From contig NZ_JAVHJP010000004.1 of the NCBI RefSeq assembly GCF_031020795.1, forward strand, positions 378,073-442,072: a stretch of DNA of 64,000 nucleotides, given 5' to 3'. Under the pieces are notes generated by a model. It did no database searches. It was not told the origin of the DNA and saw only the letters and a program-made list of their open reading frames with translations. Positions 50,452 through 59,245 of this stretch are shown here, in pieces. The translations under genes and the position numbers were made by a program. Every line of letters begins with the position of its first letter. Position 1 is the first letter of the stretch. This DNA is from Hydrogenophaga pseudoflava. GTDB lineage: Bacteria; Pseudomonadota; Gammaproteobacteria; Burkholderiales; Burkholderiaceae_C.

Positions 50452-51321
50452 ATGAAAGCGCAGGATCTGCAGATCGACTGGCTCCGGTGTTTTGTGGCGG
50501 TGGTGGACACCGGTTCGCTGTCGGCCGCGGCGGGCGAGGTGCACCGCTCGCAGTCGGCCGTGAGCATGCAGCTCAAGAAACTGGAAGACGCGGTCGGCCG
50601 GCGCCTGCTGGAGCGTGGGCCGCGCAAGCTGCAGCTCACACCCGACGGCCAGACCCTGCTGGGCTACGCGCGGCGCATGCTCGACCTGCAGGCCGAGGCG
50701 CAGGCCGCGCTGCACGGCGACGAGCTGACCGGCCGTGTACGCCTGGGCGTGCCCGACGACTACGCCGCGAGGTATCTCACGCCGGTGCTCAAGCGCTTCG
50801 CGCCCAAGCACAGCGGGGTCGAGATCGAGCTGCACTGCGAGCAGTCACCCGCACTGATTCCTCGCGTCGCGCGCGGCGAGCTGGACCTGGCCCTGGTCTC
50901 GCGCGACCACGCGCGGCGCGGCACCCTGCTGTTCCACGAGCCCATGGTCTGGGTCGGCTCGCCGCAGTTCGAGCTGTGGCGGCGCGACCCGCTACCGATC
51001 GCGGTCTACGAGGAGGCCAGTCTGGCAAGGCGCGGCGCGATCCAGTCGCTGGCGCAGCAGGGGCGGCGCTACAAGGTGGTCTACAACAGCTCCAGCCTGG
51101 CGGGGCAGATCGCGGCGGTGGACAGCGGCCTGGCGGTGGCGGTGCTCACGCAGTGCAGTGCGCCGCCGCACCTGCAGGTGCTGGGCGCTGAGCACGGCCT
51201 GGGGCCGCTGATGCCGATGGAGGTGGGCGTCTACCGCAGCCGCGAATCGCGCGGCAACAAGGCGGTGGACGGTCTGCACGACCTGCTGGTGAGGACTTTG
51301 CGGCAGTCGACGACGGGCTGA
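50452..51321 (+). CDS. LysR-family transcriptional regulator
   Basis: A 289-residue protein: HTH LRCFVAVVDTGSLSAAAGEVHRSQSAVSMQ (motif GEVHRSQSAVSMQLKKLE), then GRVRLGVPDDYAARYLTPVL in the effector domain. It is divergent from azlCD with 89 bases between and is its likely regulator. It shares the general organisation of the CysB/MetR-like LysR proteins, but the inducer is unknown. Confidence 0.9.
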   Translation: MKAQDLQIDWLRCFVAVVDTGSLSAAAGEVHRSQSAVSMQLKKLEDAVGRRLLERGPRKLQLTPDGQTLLGYARRMLDLQAEAQAALHGDELTGRVRLGVPDDYAARYLTPVLKRFAPKHSGVEIELHCEQSPALIPRVARGELDLALVSRDHARRGTLLFHEPMVWVGSPQFELWRRDPLPIAVYEEASLARRGAIQSLAQQGRRYKVVYNSSSLAGQIAAVDSGLAVAVLTQCSAPPHLQVLGAEHGLGPLMPMEVGVYRSRESRGNKAVDGLHDLLVRTLRQSTTG

Positions 51322-51473
51322 GCTGTTGGGGCGTGCAAACGAAATGAACCTTCCACCTACTTCGGCCGCCGGGGCGAGACACACGTGGAGCGCTTCCCGG
51401 ACTGAGCCGAGGAATCTGGCCGGTTTCTGACACAAGTCATTGCAACTCCGGCCATCTGCGCGAACATCCGGGC

Positions 51474-52211
<738 letters not shown>

Positions 52212-52221
52212 CACACACAAG

Positions 52222-54591
52222 ATGAGCACGCTGCACACCAAACTCTGGCGCGACCTCAAGCGCCTGCGTGCGCAGGTGCTCACCATCGCGGTGGTGGTGG
52301 CCATCGGCGTGGCCGGCTTCGTGGGCATGTTCGCGGTGCACGACTCGCTCAAGACCTCGCGCGACGCCTTCTACGCCGACAACCGCCTGGCCGACCTGTT
52401 CGCCGGCATCAAGCGTGCGCCGGTGTCGCTGGGCGAGCGCCTCCGCGCCATTCCCGGCGTGGCGGAGGTGAAGCTCGACGTGGTGTTCGACGCCCAGGTC
52501 GACCTGCCCGAAGTGGTGCAGCCGGTTACCGGCCGCTTCATCGGGCTGGACCTGTCGGCCGCGCGGGCCGGGCGCCAGGGCCTGAACGCGCTCAGCCTCA
52601 AACAGGGCCGCTGGCCCGAGCGCGGTGCCCAGCTTGAAGCCCTGGTCAGCGACCGCTTCGCCGCCGCCCGCAGCCTCAAGCCCGGCGACGTGGTGCACGC
52701 CATCCTCAACGGCCGGCGCGAGCGCATCCACCTGGTGGGCACGGCCGCCACGCCCGAATACGTGTTCGCCTCGCAGGGCGGCGCACCCGACGACACGGGC
52801 TTCGGCATCTGGTGGATCGACGGCGCCCGCATGACCGAGCTGTTCGACATGCAGGGCGCGTTCAACCAGGCCTCGCTGCGGCTCGAAGCCGGTGTGCCCG
52901 AGCGCGCCGTGCTCACGCCGCTGGACCGCCTGCTCGAACCCTACGGCAGCATCGGCGCGGTGGGGCGCGACCGCCAGCTCTCCACCAAGATCGTCAGCGA
53001 CGAACTGGCGCAGCTCAAGGTCATGGGCACGGTGCTGCCGGCCATCTTCCTGGCCGTGGCCATGTTCATCCTCAACGTGGTGCTCAGCCGCCAGGTGGCC
53101 ACGCAGCGCAGCCAGATCGCCGCGCTCAAGGCCCTGGGCTACACCGACGGCGCCATCGCGTGGCACTACATCCAGCTGGCGCTGGTCATCGCCGGGCTGG
53201 GCGTGGCGGTGGGCCTGGGCCTGAGCCAGCTGATTGGCCGCGGCATGCTCAGCCTGTACGACGAGGTGTTCCGCTTCAACCGCCTGGCCTACGCCACCGA
53301 CACCACCCTGGTGCTGCTCTCGGCCGCCATCGCCGGGCTGGCCGCCGCCGCGGGCACCTGGACCGCGATTCACGCCGTGGTGCGGCTGCGCCCTGCGCAG
53401 GCCATGCTGCCGCCAGCGCCGCCGGTCTACACCGCCACCCTGGTCGAGCGCCTGGGCCTGGGGCGCCTGCTCTCCACCAGCGCGCGCATGGTGGTGCGCA
53501 ACCTCGAACGCCGGCCGCTGCGCGCGGCCTTCACCGTCACCGGCATCGCGCTGGCGGTGGCCCTGCAGATCTCGGGCGCCTTCTGGCTCGACGCCATCGC
53601 CCACATCGTGGACGTGCAGTTCCGCCAGGTGCAGCAGGGCGACGTGCTGGTCAACTTCCACCGCCCGGTGCCCGTGACCGTGGTGCGCGACCTGCAGCGC
53701 CTGCCCGGCGTGCTCGACGCCGAGGTCTACCGCACCGAACCGGTGAAGGTGACGCTGCGCGGGCGCAGCCACGACACCGCGGTGATGGCCCTGCGCGGCA
53801 ACGCCAAACTCATGCGCCTGGTCGACGAAGACCGTGGCGCGCTGGCCCTGCCGGCGCAGGGCGTGGTGCTCTCGGGTTTGCTGGCGCGCGAGATCGGCGC
53901 CCGGGTGGGCGACCGCATCACGCTGCAGTTCCGCCTGTGGAGCCGGCGCAGCGTGGAGGTGGAGGTGGTCGACATCGCCCGCACCATGTTCGGCCAACTG
54001 CTCTACATGAACCTGGACACCCTCAACCGCCTGGCCGGCGATGGCGACGGCGTGGCCGACGCGGCGCTGCAGGTGGACCCGGCCGCCATGCCCGCCTTCT
54101 GGGCTGCGGTGAAGGCGGCGCCCGGCATCAACTCGGTGTTCGACAAGGCCAGCTCCATGGCCGAGTTCAACCACCGCACCGAACGCAACATGGGCGTGTT
54201 CAGCGGCATCCTCACGCTGTTCGCCGTGGCCATGGCGGTGGGCATCATCTACAACGCGGCGCGCATCTCGCTCTCCGAGCGCGCCTGGGAACTGGCCAGC
54301 CTGCGCGTGCTGGGCATGACGCGGGCCGAGGTCTCGGTGCTGCTGCTGGCCGAGCTGGCGGCCGAACTGCTGATCGCGCTGCCGCTGGGCGCGCTGGCGG
54401 GCTGGGGCCTGGCCACGCTGATGATGCGGCTCATGGCCAGCGACGCGATCGATTTTCCGGTGGTCATCGAACCGTCCACCTACGCCTCGGCCGCGCTCAT
54501 CGTGCTGGCCGCCGGTGTGGCCAGCGCCTTGCTGGTGCGCCGCCACATCGACCGTCTGGATCTGGTCTCTGTCTTGAAGGTACGCGAATGA
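52222..54591 (+). CDS. FtsX-like ABC transporter permease
   Basis: A 789-residue permease with a transmembrane segment near residue 20-40, an extracytoplasmic domain, two FtsX domains of three helices each ([20 protein letters not shown] and [20 protein letters not shown]), and the cytoplasmic ends [16 protein letters not shown] and [19 protein letters not shown]. It is the double-length type found in DevC/MacB-like exporters. Its stop overlaps the start of the adaptor gene (ATGA), so the pair is translated together. Confidence 0.92.
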   Translation: MSTLHTKLWRDLKRLRAQVLTIAVVVAIGVAGFVGMFAVHDSLKTSRDAFYADNRLADLFAGIKRAPVSLGERLRAIPGVAEVKLDVVFDAQVDLPEVVQPVTGRFIGLDLSAARAGRQGLNALSLKQGRWPERGAQLEALVSDRFAAARSLKPGDVVHAILNGRRERIHLVGTAATPEYVFASQGGAPDDTGFGIWWIDGARMTELFDMQGAFNQASLRLEAGVPERAVLTPLDRLLEPYGSIGAVGRDRQLSTKIVSDELAQLKVMGTVLPAIFLAVAMFILNVVLSRQVATQRSQIAALKALGYTDGAIAWHYIQLALVIAGLGVAVGLGLSQLIGRGMLSLYDEVFRFNRLAYATDTTLVLLSAAIAGLAAAAGTWTAIHAVVRLRPAQAMLPPAPPVYTATLVERLGLGRLLSTSARMVVRNLERRPLRAAFTVTGIALAVALQISGAFWLDAIAHIVDVQFRQVQQGDVLVNFHRPVPVTVVRDLQRLPGVLDAEVYRTEPVKVTLRGRSHDTAVMALRGNAKLMRLVDEDRGALALPAQGVVLSGLLAREIGARVGDRITLQFRLWSRRSVEVEVVDIARTMFGQLLYMNLDTLNRLAGDGDGVADAALQVDPAAMPAFWAAVKAAPGINSVFDKASSMAEFNHRTERNMGVFSGILTLFAVAMAVGIIYNAARISLSERAWELASLRVLGMTRAEVSVLLLAELAAELLIALPLGALAGWGLATLMMRLMASDAIDFPVVIEPSTYASAALIVLAAGVASALLVRRHIDRLDLVSVLKVRE

Positions 54592-55808
54592 ACAAGTCGA
54601 ACAACGGTGCGGCCAAAAAACGCCGCTGGCTCATCGGCGGACTGGCCGTGGCCGCCCTGGCCGCCATCCTCTGGGCCTCCTACCGCCCGCGTCCGCTGGA
54701 CGTGGAAACCGCCACCGTGGCCGAAGGCCGCTTCGAGCAGGTGATCGAGGAAGACGGCCAGCTGCGCCTGCAACAGCGCTACCTGGTCACCGCGCCCACC
54801 GCCGCGCAACTGCAGCGGCCCACGCTCAAGGTGGGCGACGCGGTGAAGGCCGGCGACGTGGTGGCCGTGCTCGCGCCCAATGCGCCCGGCATGATCGACG
54901 CGCGCACCCGCAACGTGCTGCAGCAGCGCGTGGGCAGCGCCGACGCCGCCGTGGCCGCCGCGCGCGCCAACGTGCAGCGCGCCCAGGCCGCGCTGGCCCA
55001 GGCCACGCTCGAAGCCGAACGCTCTGCGCAGCTCGCCAAGGACAACTTCATCGCCCCGTCCGCCCGCGACCAGAGCCGTCTGGCGCGCGAAGCCGCGGCC
55101 CAGGCCCTGAAAGCCGCGCAGGCCGAACAGGCCGCCGCCGGCCACGCCGCCAGCGAAGCCCGCGCCGCGCTGGGCCGTGCCGAGCCGAGCGGCGCCGTCC
55201 AAGGCATGTGGTCACTCAAGAGCCCGGTGAACGGCCGCGTGCTCAAGCTGCACAAAGACAGTAGCGAACCCGTGCAGGCCGGCGCGCCGTTGCTAGAGAT
55301 CGGTGACACCGGCGCCATGGAAGCCGTGATCGACGTGCTCTCCGGCGACGCGCCGCGCATCGCCGCGGGCGCCGCCGTGCAACTGGCCACCGGCCGCAAC
55401 CAGCCGCCGCTGGCCGGGCAGGTGGCCCGCGTGGACCCGGTCGCGTTCACCAAGACCTCGGCCCTGGGCATCGAGGAACAGCGCGTCAACGTGACGGTCG
55501 CGCTCCAGGCGCCGCCCGAAGAACTGCAGAAACTCGGCGACGGCTTCCGCGTCGACGCGCGCATTACCGTGTCAGCGCAAGACAGTGCGCTGCTCGTGCC
55601 CTCGGCCGCACTGGTCAGGCAAGGGGAGGGCTGGCAGGTGTTCGTGGTGGAGGCCGGCAAGGCCCGAGCGAGGGCGGTGAGCTTCAGCGACCGCAACGCA
55701 GACAGCGCCTGGGTGAAGGACGGGCTGAAGGCAGGGGAGACGGTGATTCTTTATCCGGGGAGCGGGATGAAGGAGGGGCAGCCGGTGCGGGTCAGGGTGG
55801 CTCGCTGA
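54588..55808 (+). CDS. HlyD-family periplasmic adaptor (membrane fusion protein)
   Basis: A 406-residue protein with one N-terminal membrane helix (WLIGGLAVAALAAILWAS), lipoyl-like halves (VGDAVKAGDVVAVLAP and VNGRVLKLHKDSSEPVQAG), a long alanine-rich coiled coil between them, and a beta-barrel end (AALVRQGEGWQVFVVEAGKA). It links the ABC exporter to an outer-membrane channel that is not in the window. It ends the operon; the low-GC island begins about 90 bases later. Confidence 0.93.
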   Translation: MNKSNNGAAKKRRWLIGGLAVAALAAILWASYRPRPLDVETATVAEGRFEQVIEEDGQLRLQQRYLVTAPTAAQLQRPTLKVGDAVKAGDVVAVLAPNAPGMIDARTRNVLQQRVGSADAAVAAARANVQRAQAALAQATLEAERSAQLAKDNFIAPSARDQSRLAREAAAQALKAAQAEQAAAGHAASEARAALGRAEPSGAVQGMWSLKSPVNGRVLKLHKDSSEPVQAGAPLLEIGDTGAMEAVIDVLSGDAPRIAAGAAVQLATGRNQPPLAGQVARVDPVAFTKTSALGIEEQRVNVTVALQAPPEELQKLGDGFRVDARITVSAQDSALLVPSAALVRQGEGWQVFVVEAGKARARAVSFSDRNADSAWVKDGLKAGETVILYPGSGMKEGQPVRVRVAR

Positions 55809-55895
55809 CAGCTTTCGACCCGAAGCAGCCTTCCGGAACACTGAAAGCCCAAAAACATCACCTGCAACCGAGGCTGCCGGGTTTCGCGAGTTACA

Positions 55896-55907
55896 TATAC
55901 CGGTATA
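55896..55907. other. Perfect 12-bp palindrome at the island edge
   Basis: TATACCGGTATA reads the same on both strands. It lies in the 224-bp gap between the adaptor gene and the first island gene, close to where the composition becomes AT-richer. It could be an operator or a trace of an insertion boundary. Confidence 0.4.
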
Positions 55908-55967
55908 ACTGTCAGGCGTTCACGCTCAAATGGTTGATCTGATTGCACTTTCGGAGGAATGACGTGA

Positions 55968-56028
55968 CCAGAATATCCCGCACCGTCCAGAATATCCCGC
56001 AGTTTCTGCGGGATACATTACGTTAGGC
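55968..56028. other. Direct repeats, hairpin and GTTRRRY core ahead of the first island gene
   Basis: CCAGAATATCCCGCA occurs at 55968-55982 and again at 55987-56001 (19-bp period). The second copy forms a ten-pair hairpin, TATCCCGCAG with CTGCGGGATA (55993-56015). The core GTTAGGC follows at 56022-56028, five bases before the start codon. Direct repeats plus one core recall an integron attI site; the hairpin recalls an attC arm. No matching RYYYAAC core was found upstream, so a complete attC is not shown. Confidence 0.45.
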
Positions 56029-56032
56029 TGCG

Positions 56033-56854
56033 ATGCAGAACGAACCGAAGATTCCAGATCCACCCGAACCAGAAGATGAGGTTTTTGGTGGAATAAACCT
56101 ACTCACGCGATCATTGCGTGACCTTGATGATCGAGGCTTAGTCCTCTCGTTAGCGGCATTCGCTGAAGAAGCCCTCGGCGAACTACTGAAGGCATTCATG
56201 ACGCCCTCAGAGGCGACGACACAACTTATCGAGGGTTTCAATGCTCCTCTGGGAGCATTTTCTTCCCGTATTAAGGCAGCTTACGCCATTGGCCTAATCA
56301 CCAAAGAGCAATTTCTCGATCTAGAGCGCCTGCGTAAAATTCGGAACGAATTTGCTCATAGCTGGAAGCCAGTTGATATTTCAAAGCAGCAGGTTGCGGC
56401 GCTGATCGACAGCATGGCCTTCAGTCGCATAGATGATCATTTCCCAGAAACCCCCATCGAGAAGATTCGCAGTTCCATGAGTTGTTTGTTGGTAGAGATT
56501 CGTTCATCGACCCATCAAATTCAAAAGAAGGGCCTCCAAGCGAGGCTGGTTGGAAATCATCTCATGCGTGGATTCTCTGGAGAATTTGACACTCAGATTC
56601 AAAACGCCCGTGAAGAGCTAACCAACATCTCCAAGAATTTGGACGGTGCTGAAGATAAGAAACGCAATTTCTATCTAACGCTTCTTCTCCGATTCAAGGA
56701 CAGATTGACTGTATTGGCTAGGCCAGAAAGTCCTGAGCAGAAAAAAGTGCTTAGCGATTTTCTTGAGGAATTTAGTAGTGTGCTGCGTCAAGTCACAGCC
56801 CAACAATCCACTCCAGAGGGACGCTACGCCGGCAAGCCGGCTTCGCGCCCCTGA
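56033..56854 (+). CDS. MtlR-like protein with RNxxxH motif (cassette gene 1)
   Basis: A 273-residue soluble, helical protein. Residues 20-110 resemble the MtlR (mannitol operon repressor) family: LLTRSLRDLDDRGLVLSLAAF, LIEGFNAPLGAFSSRIKAAY and LRKIRNEFAHSW. The last contains R104-N-E-F-A-H109, the Rx4H motif of HEPN RNase folds. A helical C-terminal half follows. The final 18 residues are read from the attC-like site itself, which suggests the original end differed. No mannitol genes are nearby, so a sugar role is unlikely. A toxin or defence role is inference from the motif and the neighbours. Confidence 0.75.
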   Translation: MQNEPKIPDPPEPEDEVFGGINLLTRSLRDLDDRGLVLSLAAFAEEALGELLKAFMTPSEATTQLIEGFNAPLGAFSSRIKAAYAIGLITKEQFLDLERLRKIRNEFAHSWKPVDISKQQVAALIDSMAFSRIDDHFPETPIEKIRSSMSCLLVEIRSSTHQIQKKGLQARLVGNHLMRGFSGEFDTQIQNAREELTNISKNLDGAEDKKRNFYLTLLLRFKDRLTVLARPESPEQKKVLSDFLEEFSSVLRQVTAQQSTPEGRYAGKPASRP

Positions 56855-56869
56855 GCTAGTACGTTAGAC
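56798..56869 (+). other. attC-like recombination site, 72 bp
   Basis: It begins with the perfect RYYYAAC core GCCCAAC (56798-56804) and ends with the perfect GTTRRRY core GTTAGAC (56863-56869). The interior folds back on itself: GCCGGC-AA-GCCGGC at the centre, continued by imperfect pairing of GGGACGC with GCGCCCC. Length and cores fit an attC. The end of the preceding gene lies inside it, and the next start codon follows 8 bases later. Confidence 0.65.
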
Positions 56870-56877
56870 CTCTCAAT

Positions 56878-57426
56878 ATGTTCGCTGACGCCGCCAAGAC
56901 ATTTCTTGAATTCCTGAAGCTCGCTCCACGCTATCTCATAGCGCTTGGTGTCATGGCTGCCTTTCTTCTCTTTGCCAACGAGGAGTTTCTCAAGTTCATC
57001 GGAGTATTTGAGCTTGCACAAAACAATCGCCCTATGCTGGGTCTTACCCTCGTTGTCACCGTCGCGCTTTTCTTGGTTTCCGTTATCGGCGACGGCATCG
57101 CTCTCGTAAAGCAATGGTGGTTCAGGAGGCGCCGCTATCGGCGTATCGAGGAGCGATTGCAGTGCCTGACCGAAGACGAAAAGCAAATTCTCCGGTACTA
57201 CCTCGCGGAGAACACTCGCGCAAACACGCTCCGCATCGACGATGGTGTCGTGCAAGGACTCAAAGCCAGCGGCATCATTCACTTGTCCGCTTCGATGGGC
57301 AACGCCCTCGAAGGGTTCGCACACAATATCAACGAGTTTGCGTGGGACTATCTCCACGTACACCCGCATTTGCTCGAAGGAACTACCAATACTTACCGCA
57401 CTGATAAACGGGAGTCGTATTGGTAG
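56878..57426 (+). CDS. SieB-like membrane protein (cassette gene 2)
   Basis: A 182-residue protein with two membrane helices (about 17-37, YLIALGVMAAFLLFA; and 51-75, LGLTLVVTVALFLVSVIG). A basic segment WWFRRRRYRRIEERLQ and a cytoplasmic domain with LTEDEKQILRYYL follow. The layout matches the SieB superinfection-exclusion family of phages, whose members sit in the inner membrane and stop infection by other phages. Similar genes occur in bacterial genomes and cassettes with unknown role. It has an attC-like site on each side. Confidence 0.7.
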   Translation: MFADAAKTFLEFLKLAPRYLIALGVMAAFLLFANEEFLKFIGVFELAQNNRPMLGLTLVVTVALFLVSVIGDGIALVKQWWFRRRRYRRIEERLQCLTEDEKQILRYYLAENTRANTLRIDDGVVQGLKASGIIHLSASMGNALEGFAHNINEFAWDYLHVHPHLLEGTTNTYRTDKRESYW

Positions 57427-57432
57427 CACGAG

Positions 57433-57501
57433 ACCCAACCCTGCAATCCAACGGCGCTGCGCGATAAACCCGCGCAGCGCCGGTGATTTTGAACGTTAGC
57501 C
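57433..57501 (+). other. attC-like recombination site, 69 bp
   Basis: It begins with the perfect RYYYAAC core ACCCAAC (57433-57439) and ends with GTTAGCC (57495-57501), one base off GTTRRRY. The centre is a perfect 12-pair stem, CGGCGCTGCGCG (57452-57463) with CGCGCAGCGCCG (57471-57482), and a seven-base loop. It starts 6 bases after the stop of gene 2; the start of gene 3 follows 10 bases after its end. Confidence 0.65.
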
Positions 57502-57511
57502 TCCAGAAATC

Positions 57512-58465
57512 ATGAATCTTGTTGATACGCTGCGAAAAAAGATCGACGTGCTGGAGGATGGCGATTACGTTCCTGGATTGAAGGCGGTGCTACTTCATAT
57601 TGAGACGGCCTTCCGACATCTCTCGCGTGGACAAGAGACCGACGACGAAACTGCCTTTACTGACGCAATCTATAGGACAAACCAAGCGTTTGAAGGCAGT
57701 GTCAAGGAAGCCTATCGAGTCTTGGCCGGCCAAGACCCTGCAAAGAAGCGTCCCTTCGACATCGAGAACTATCTTGAGCAGAACAACATCTTCCGCAGCA
57801 GAGTGCTTAGCCAACTGACTACGTATCGTACGGAGTGGCGCAACCCATCGGCCCATGACTACAAGCTGGATTTTGACGAGAGCGAGGCATTCCTTGCAAT
57901 AGTTTCGGTATCGGCGTTCGCATGTCTTCTCCTCGATCAGATTGCTGAACGTATCGCTTATACGAGGTCGCTGGCGGAGGCAGAAGCGCAGAAGGCGGTA
58001 CTCGAAGCGAGCCTCGCCCAAACTGTGAACGCCGACCTGCTGATCAGGCTCACAGATTTACTGAATCAGTTCTGTGCAATCCACTTGCCTTCTACATCGT
58101 CCTCCAGCAAAGCAACTGAGTCGCAAGTAATTGGCGCACTCCATGGCTTCTTGTCGTCGGCCGCTCCGGAGCTAGCGGTTGAGACCGAGGCCCGCTTAGA
58201 TGCGGACAAGCCGTTTCGAGCTGACTTGCTTGTATCGCGTGGTGGGGAAAAAGTCGTCATTGAGATCAAGCGGCGGCTTATGAGGCAAAACTATGCGAAT
58301 GCTGTCGCGCAGGTGGAGCACTACTTGCTCATTGGTGGTGTCAAGGACGGCATCCTGTTGTTCTTGCCCGATGCACCGAGCGATATGGAGAGAATCGACA
58401 CAACCATTGCCGGCGTAGATGGTCGTCTTGTCGTACTGTCGCCTGTGGGGTCTAAATTACGTTGA
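57512..58465 (+). CDS. HEPN-like plus PD-(D/E)XK-like fusion protein (cassette gene 3)
   Basis: A 317-residue protein of two parts. Residues 1-150 are helical and hold R110-NPSA-H115, the Rx4H motif of HEPN RNases, followed by YKLDFDESEAF. A helical linker (150-175) follows. Residues 205-317 carry a restriction-nuclease-like core: E224/E226, D238 in FRADLLVSRGG, E251-I-K253 in VVIEIKRRL, and a Q-x-E helix (QVEHYLL). Both signatures are intact. I do not know a named family for the full length. A role as an RNA- or DNA-degrading abortive-infection effector is inference. Confidence 0.7.
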   Translation: MNLVDTLRKKIDVLEDGDYVPGLKAVLLHIETAFRHLSRGQETDDETAFTDAIYRTNQAFEGSVKEAYRVLAGQDPAKKRPFDIENYLEQNNIFRSRVLSQLTTYRTEWRNPSAHDYKLDFDESEAFLAIVSVSAFACLLLDQIAERIAYTRSLAEAEAQKAVLEASLAQTVNADLLIRLTDLLNQFCAIHLPSTSSSSKATESQVIGALHGFLSSAAPELAVETEARLDADKPFRADLLVSRGGEKVVIEIKRRLMRQNYANAVAQVEHYLLIGGVKDGILLFLPDAPSDMERIDTTIAGVDGRLVVLSPVGSKLR

Positions 58466-58531
58466 GCGACTGTTTACCCGTTTGATCGAACGCCGCTCCT
58501 GGCCGAGAGCTGCCGACCAACGCAATTGCGG

Positions 58532-59011
58532 TCACCCACGCCAAGCCTTCTCAATCCCCGCCACATCAATCTTCCTCATCCCCATCATCGCGTCGAACGC
58601 CCGCTTGGCGGCTGCGCGGTCCGGGTCGTTGATGGCGGCGGTCAATACGCGCGGGGTGATCTGCCACGACAGGCCCCACTTGTCCTTGCACCAGCCGCAG
58701 GCGCTTTCCTGGCCGCCATTGCCGACGATGGCGTTCCACAGGCGGTCGGTTTCGGCCTGGTCGTCGGTGGCCACCTGGAACGAGAAGGCTTCGGTCTGCG
58801 GGAAGGCCGGGCCGCCATTGAGGCCGAGGCAGGGAATGCCCATGACGGTGAATTCGACGGTCAGCACATCGCCCTGCTGGCCGGAGGGGTAGTCGCCCGG
58901 CGCGCGCATGACCGCGCCTACGGCGCTGTCCGGAAATGTGGCCGCGTAGAAGCGCGCGGCTTCTTCCGCGGCGCCGTTGAACCAGAGGCAAATCGTGTTC
59001 TTGGCGGGCAT
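58532..59011 (-). CDS. PhnB-like VOC-family protein
   Basis: A 159-residue protein of the PhnB/3-demethylubiquinone-methyltransferase-like VOC group: ICLWFNGAAEEAARFYAATFPDS at the start, VEFTVMGIPCLGLNGGP, SFQVATDDQAETDRLWNAIV and WGLSWQITP. Activity is unknown for most members. It converges on the last island gene with 66 bases between and has normal high GC, so it belongs to the chromosome side of the boundary. Confidence 0.88.
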   Translation of the reverse strand: MPAKNTICLWFNGAAEEAARFYAATFPDSAVGAVMRAPGDYPSGQQGDVLTVEFTVMGIPCLGLNGGPAFPQTEAFSFQVATDDQAETDRLWNAIVGNGGQESACGWCKDKWGLSWQITPRVLTAAINDPDRAAAKRAFDAMMGMRKIDVAGIEKAWRG

Positions 59012-59245
59012 GAGCGTCTCCTAGTGTTTTGAAGGGCACCCACGATAGCCGGAATGCACGGCGGTCGTCGAGGGGCGGGTGTTCTGTCCTGCAGAGGTTT
59101 CTTCGGTGTCTTTCTGTAAGTCGTCTTGGTGCCGCAGAGCCGCGGGGAGTACGCTGCCCATCCCCTCGCGGTCGGTCAGGCCGGGGTGCCAGTTGTTCGA
59201 CGGCGGCGGGATCCGAAGCATCAACAACACACACAGGAGATGGAC

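Larger units (their letters stand above)
56022..58467 (+). mobile_element. Low-GC three-gene island resembling an integron cassette cluster without integrase
   Basis: Three same-strand genes, visibly AT-richer than the flanking exporter and PhnB-like genes, are each preceded within a few bases by a GTTRRRY-like core (GTTAGGC, GTTAGAC, GTTAGCC). Two complete attC-like sites lie between them. After the last gene only a GTTGAGC core (58461-58467) remains, with no proper site, so the far end may be damaged. No integrase gene is in the window. This fits the class called clusters of attC sites lacking integrase. Confidence 0.6.

Noticed and set aside
55968-56001. Two 15-bp direct repeats as a minimal CRISPR
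   Set aside because: The spacer would be only 4 bases, there are just two copies and no cas genes are near.
58449-58467. attC after cassette gene 3
   Set aside because: GTCTAAA and GTTGAGC are core-like but lie only a few bases apart with no palindrome; at best a deletion remnant.
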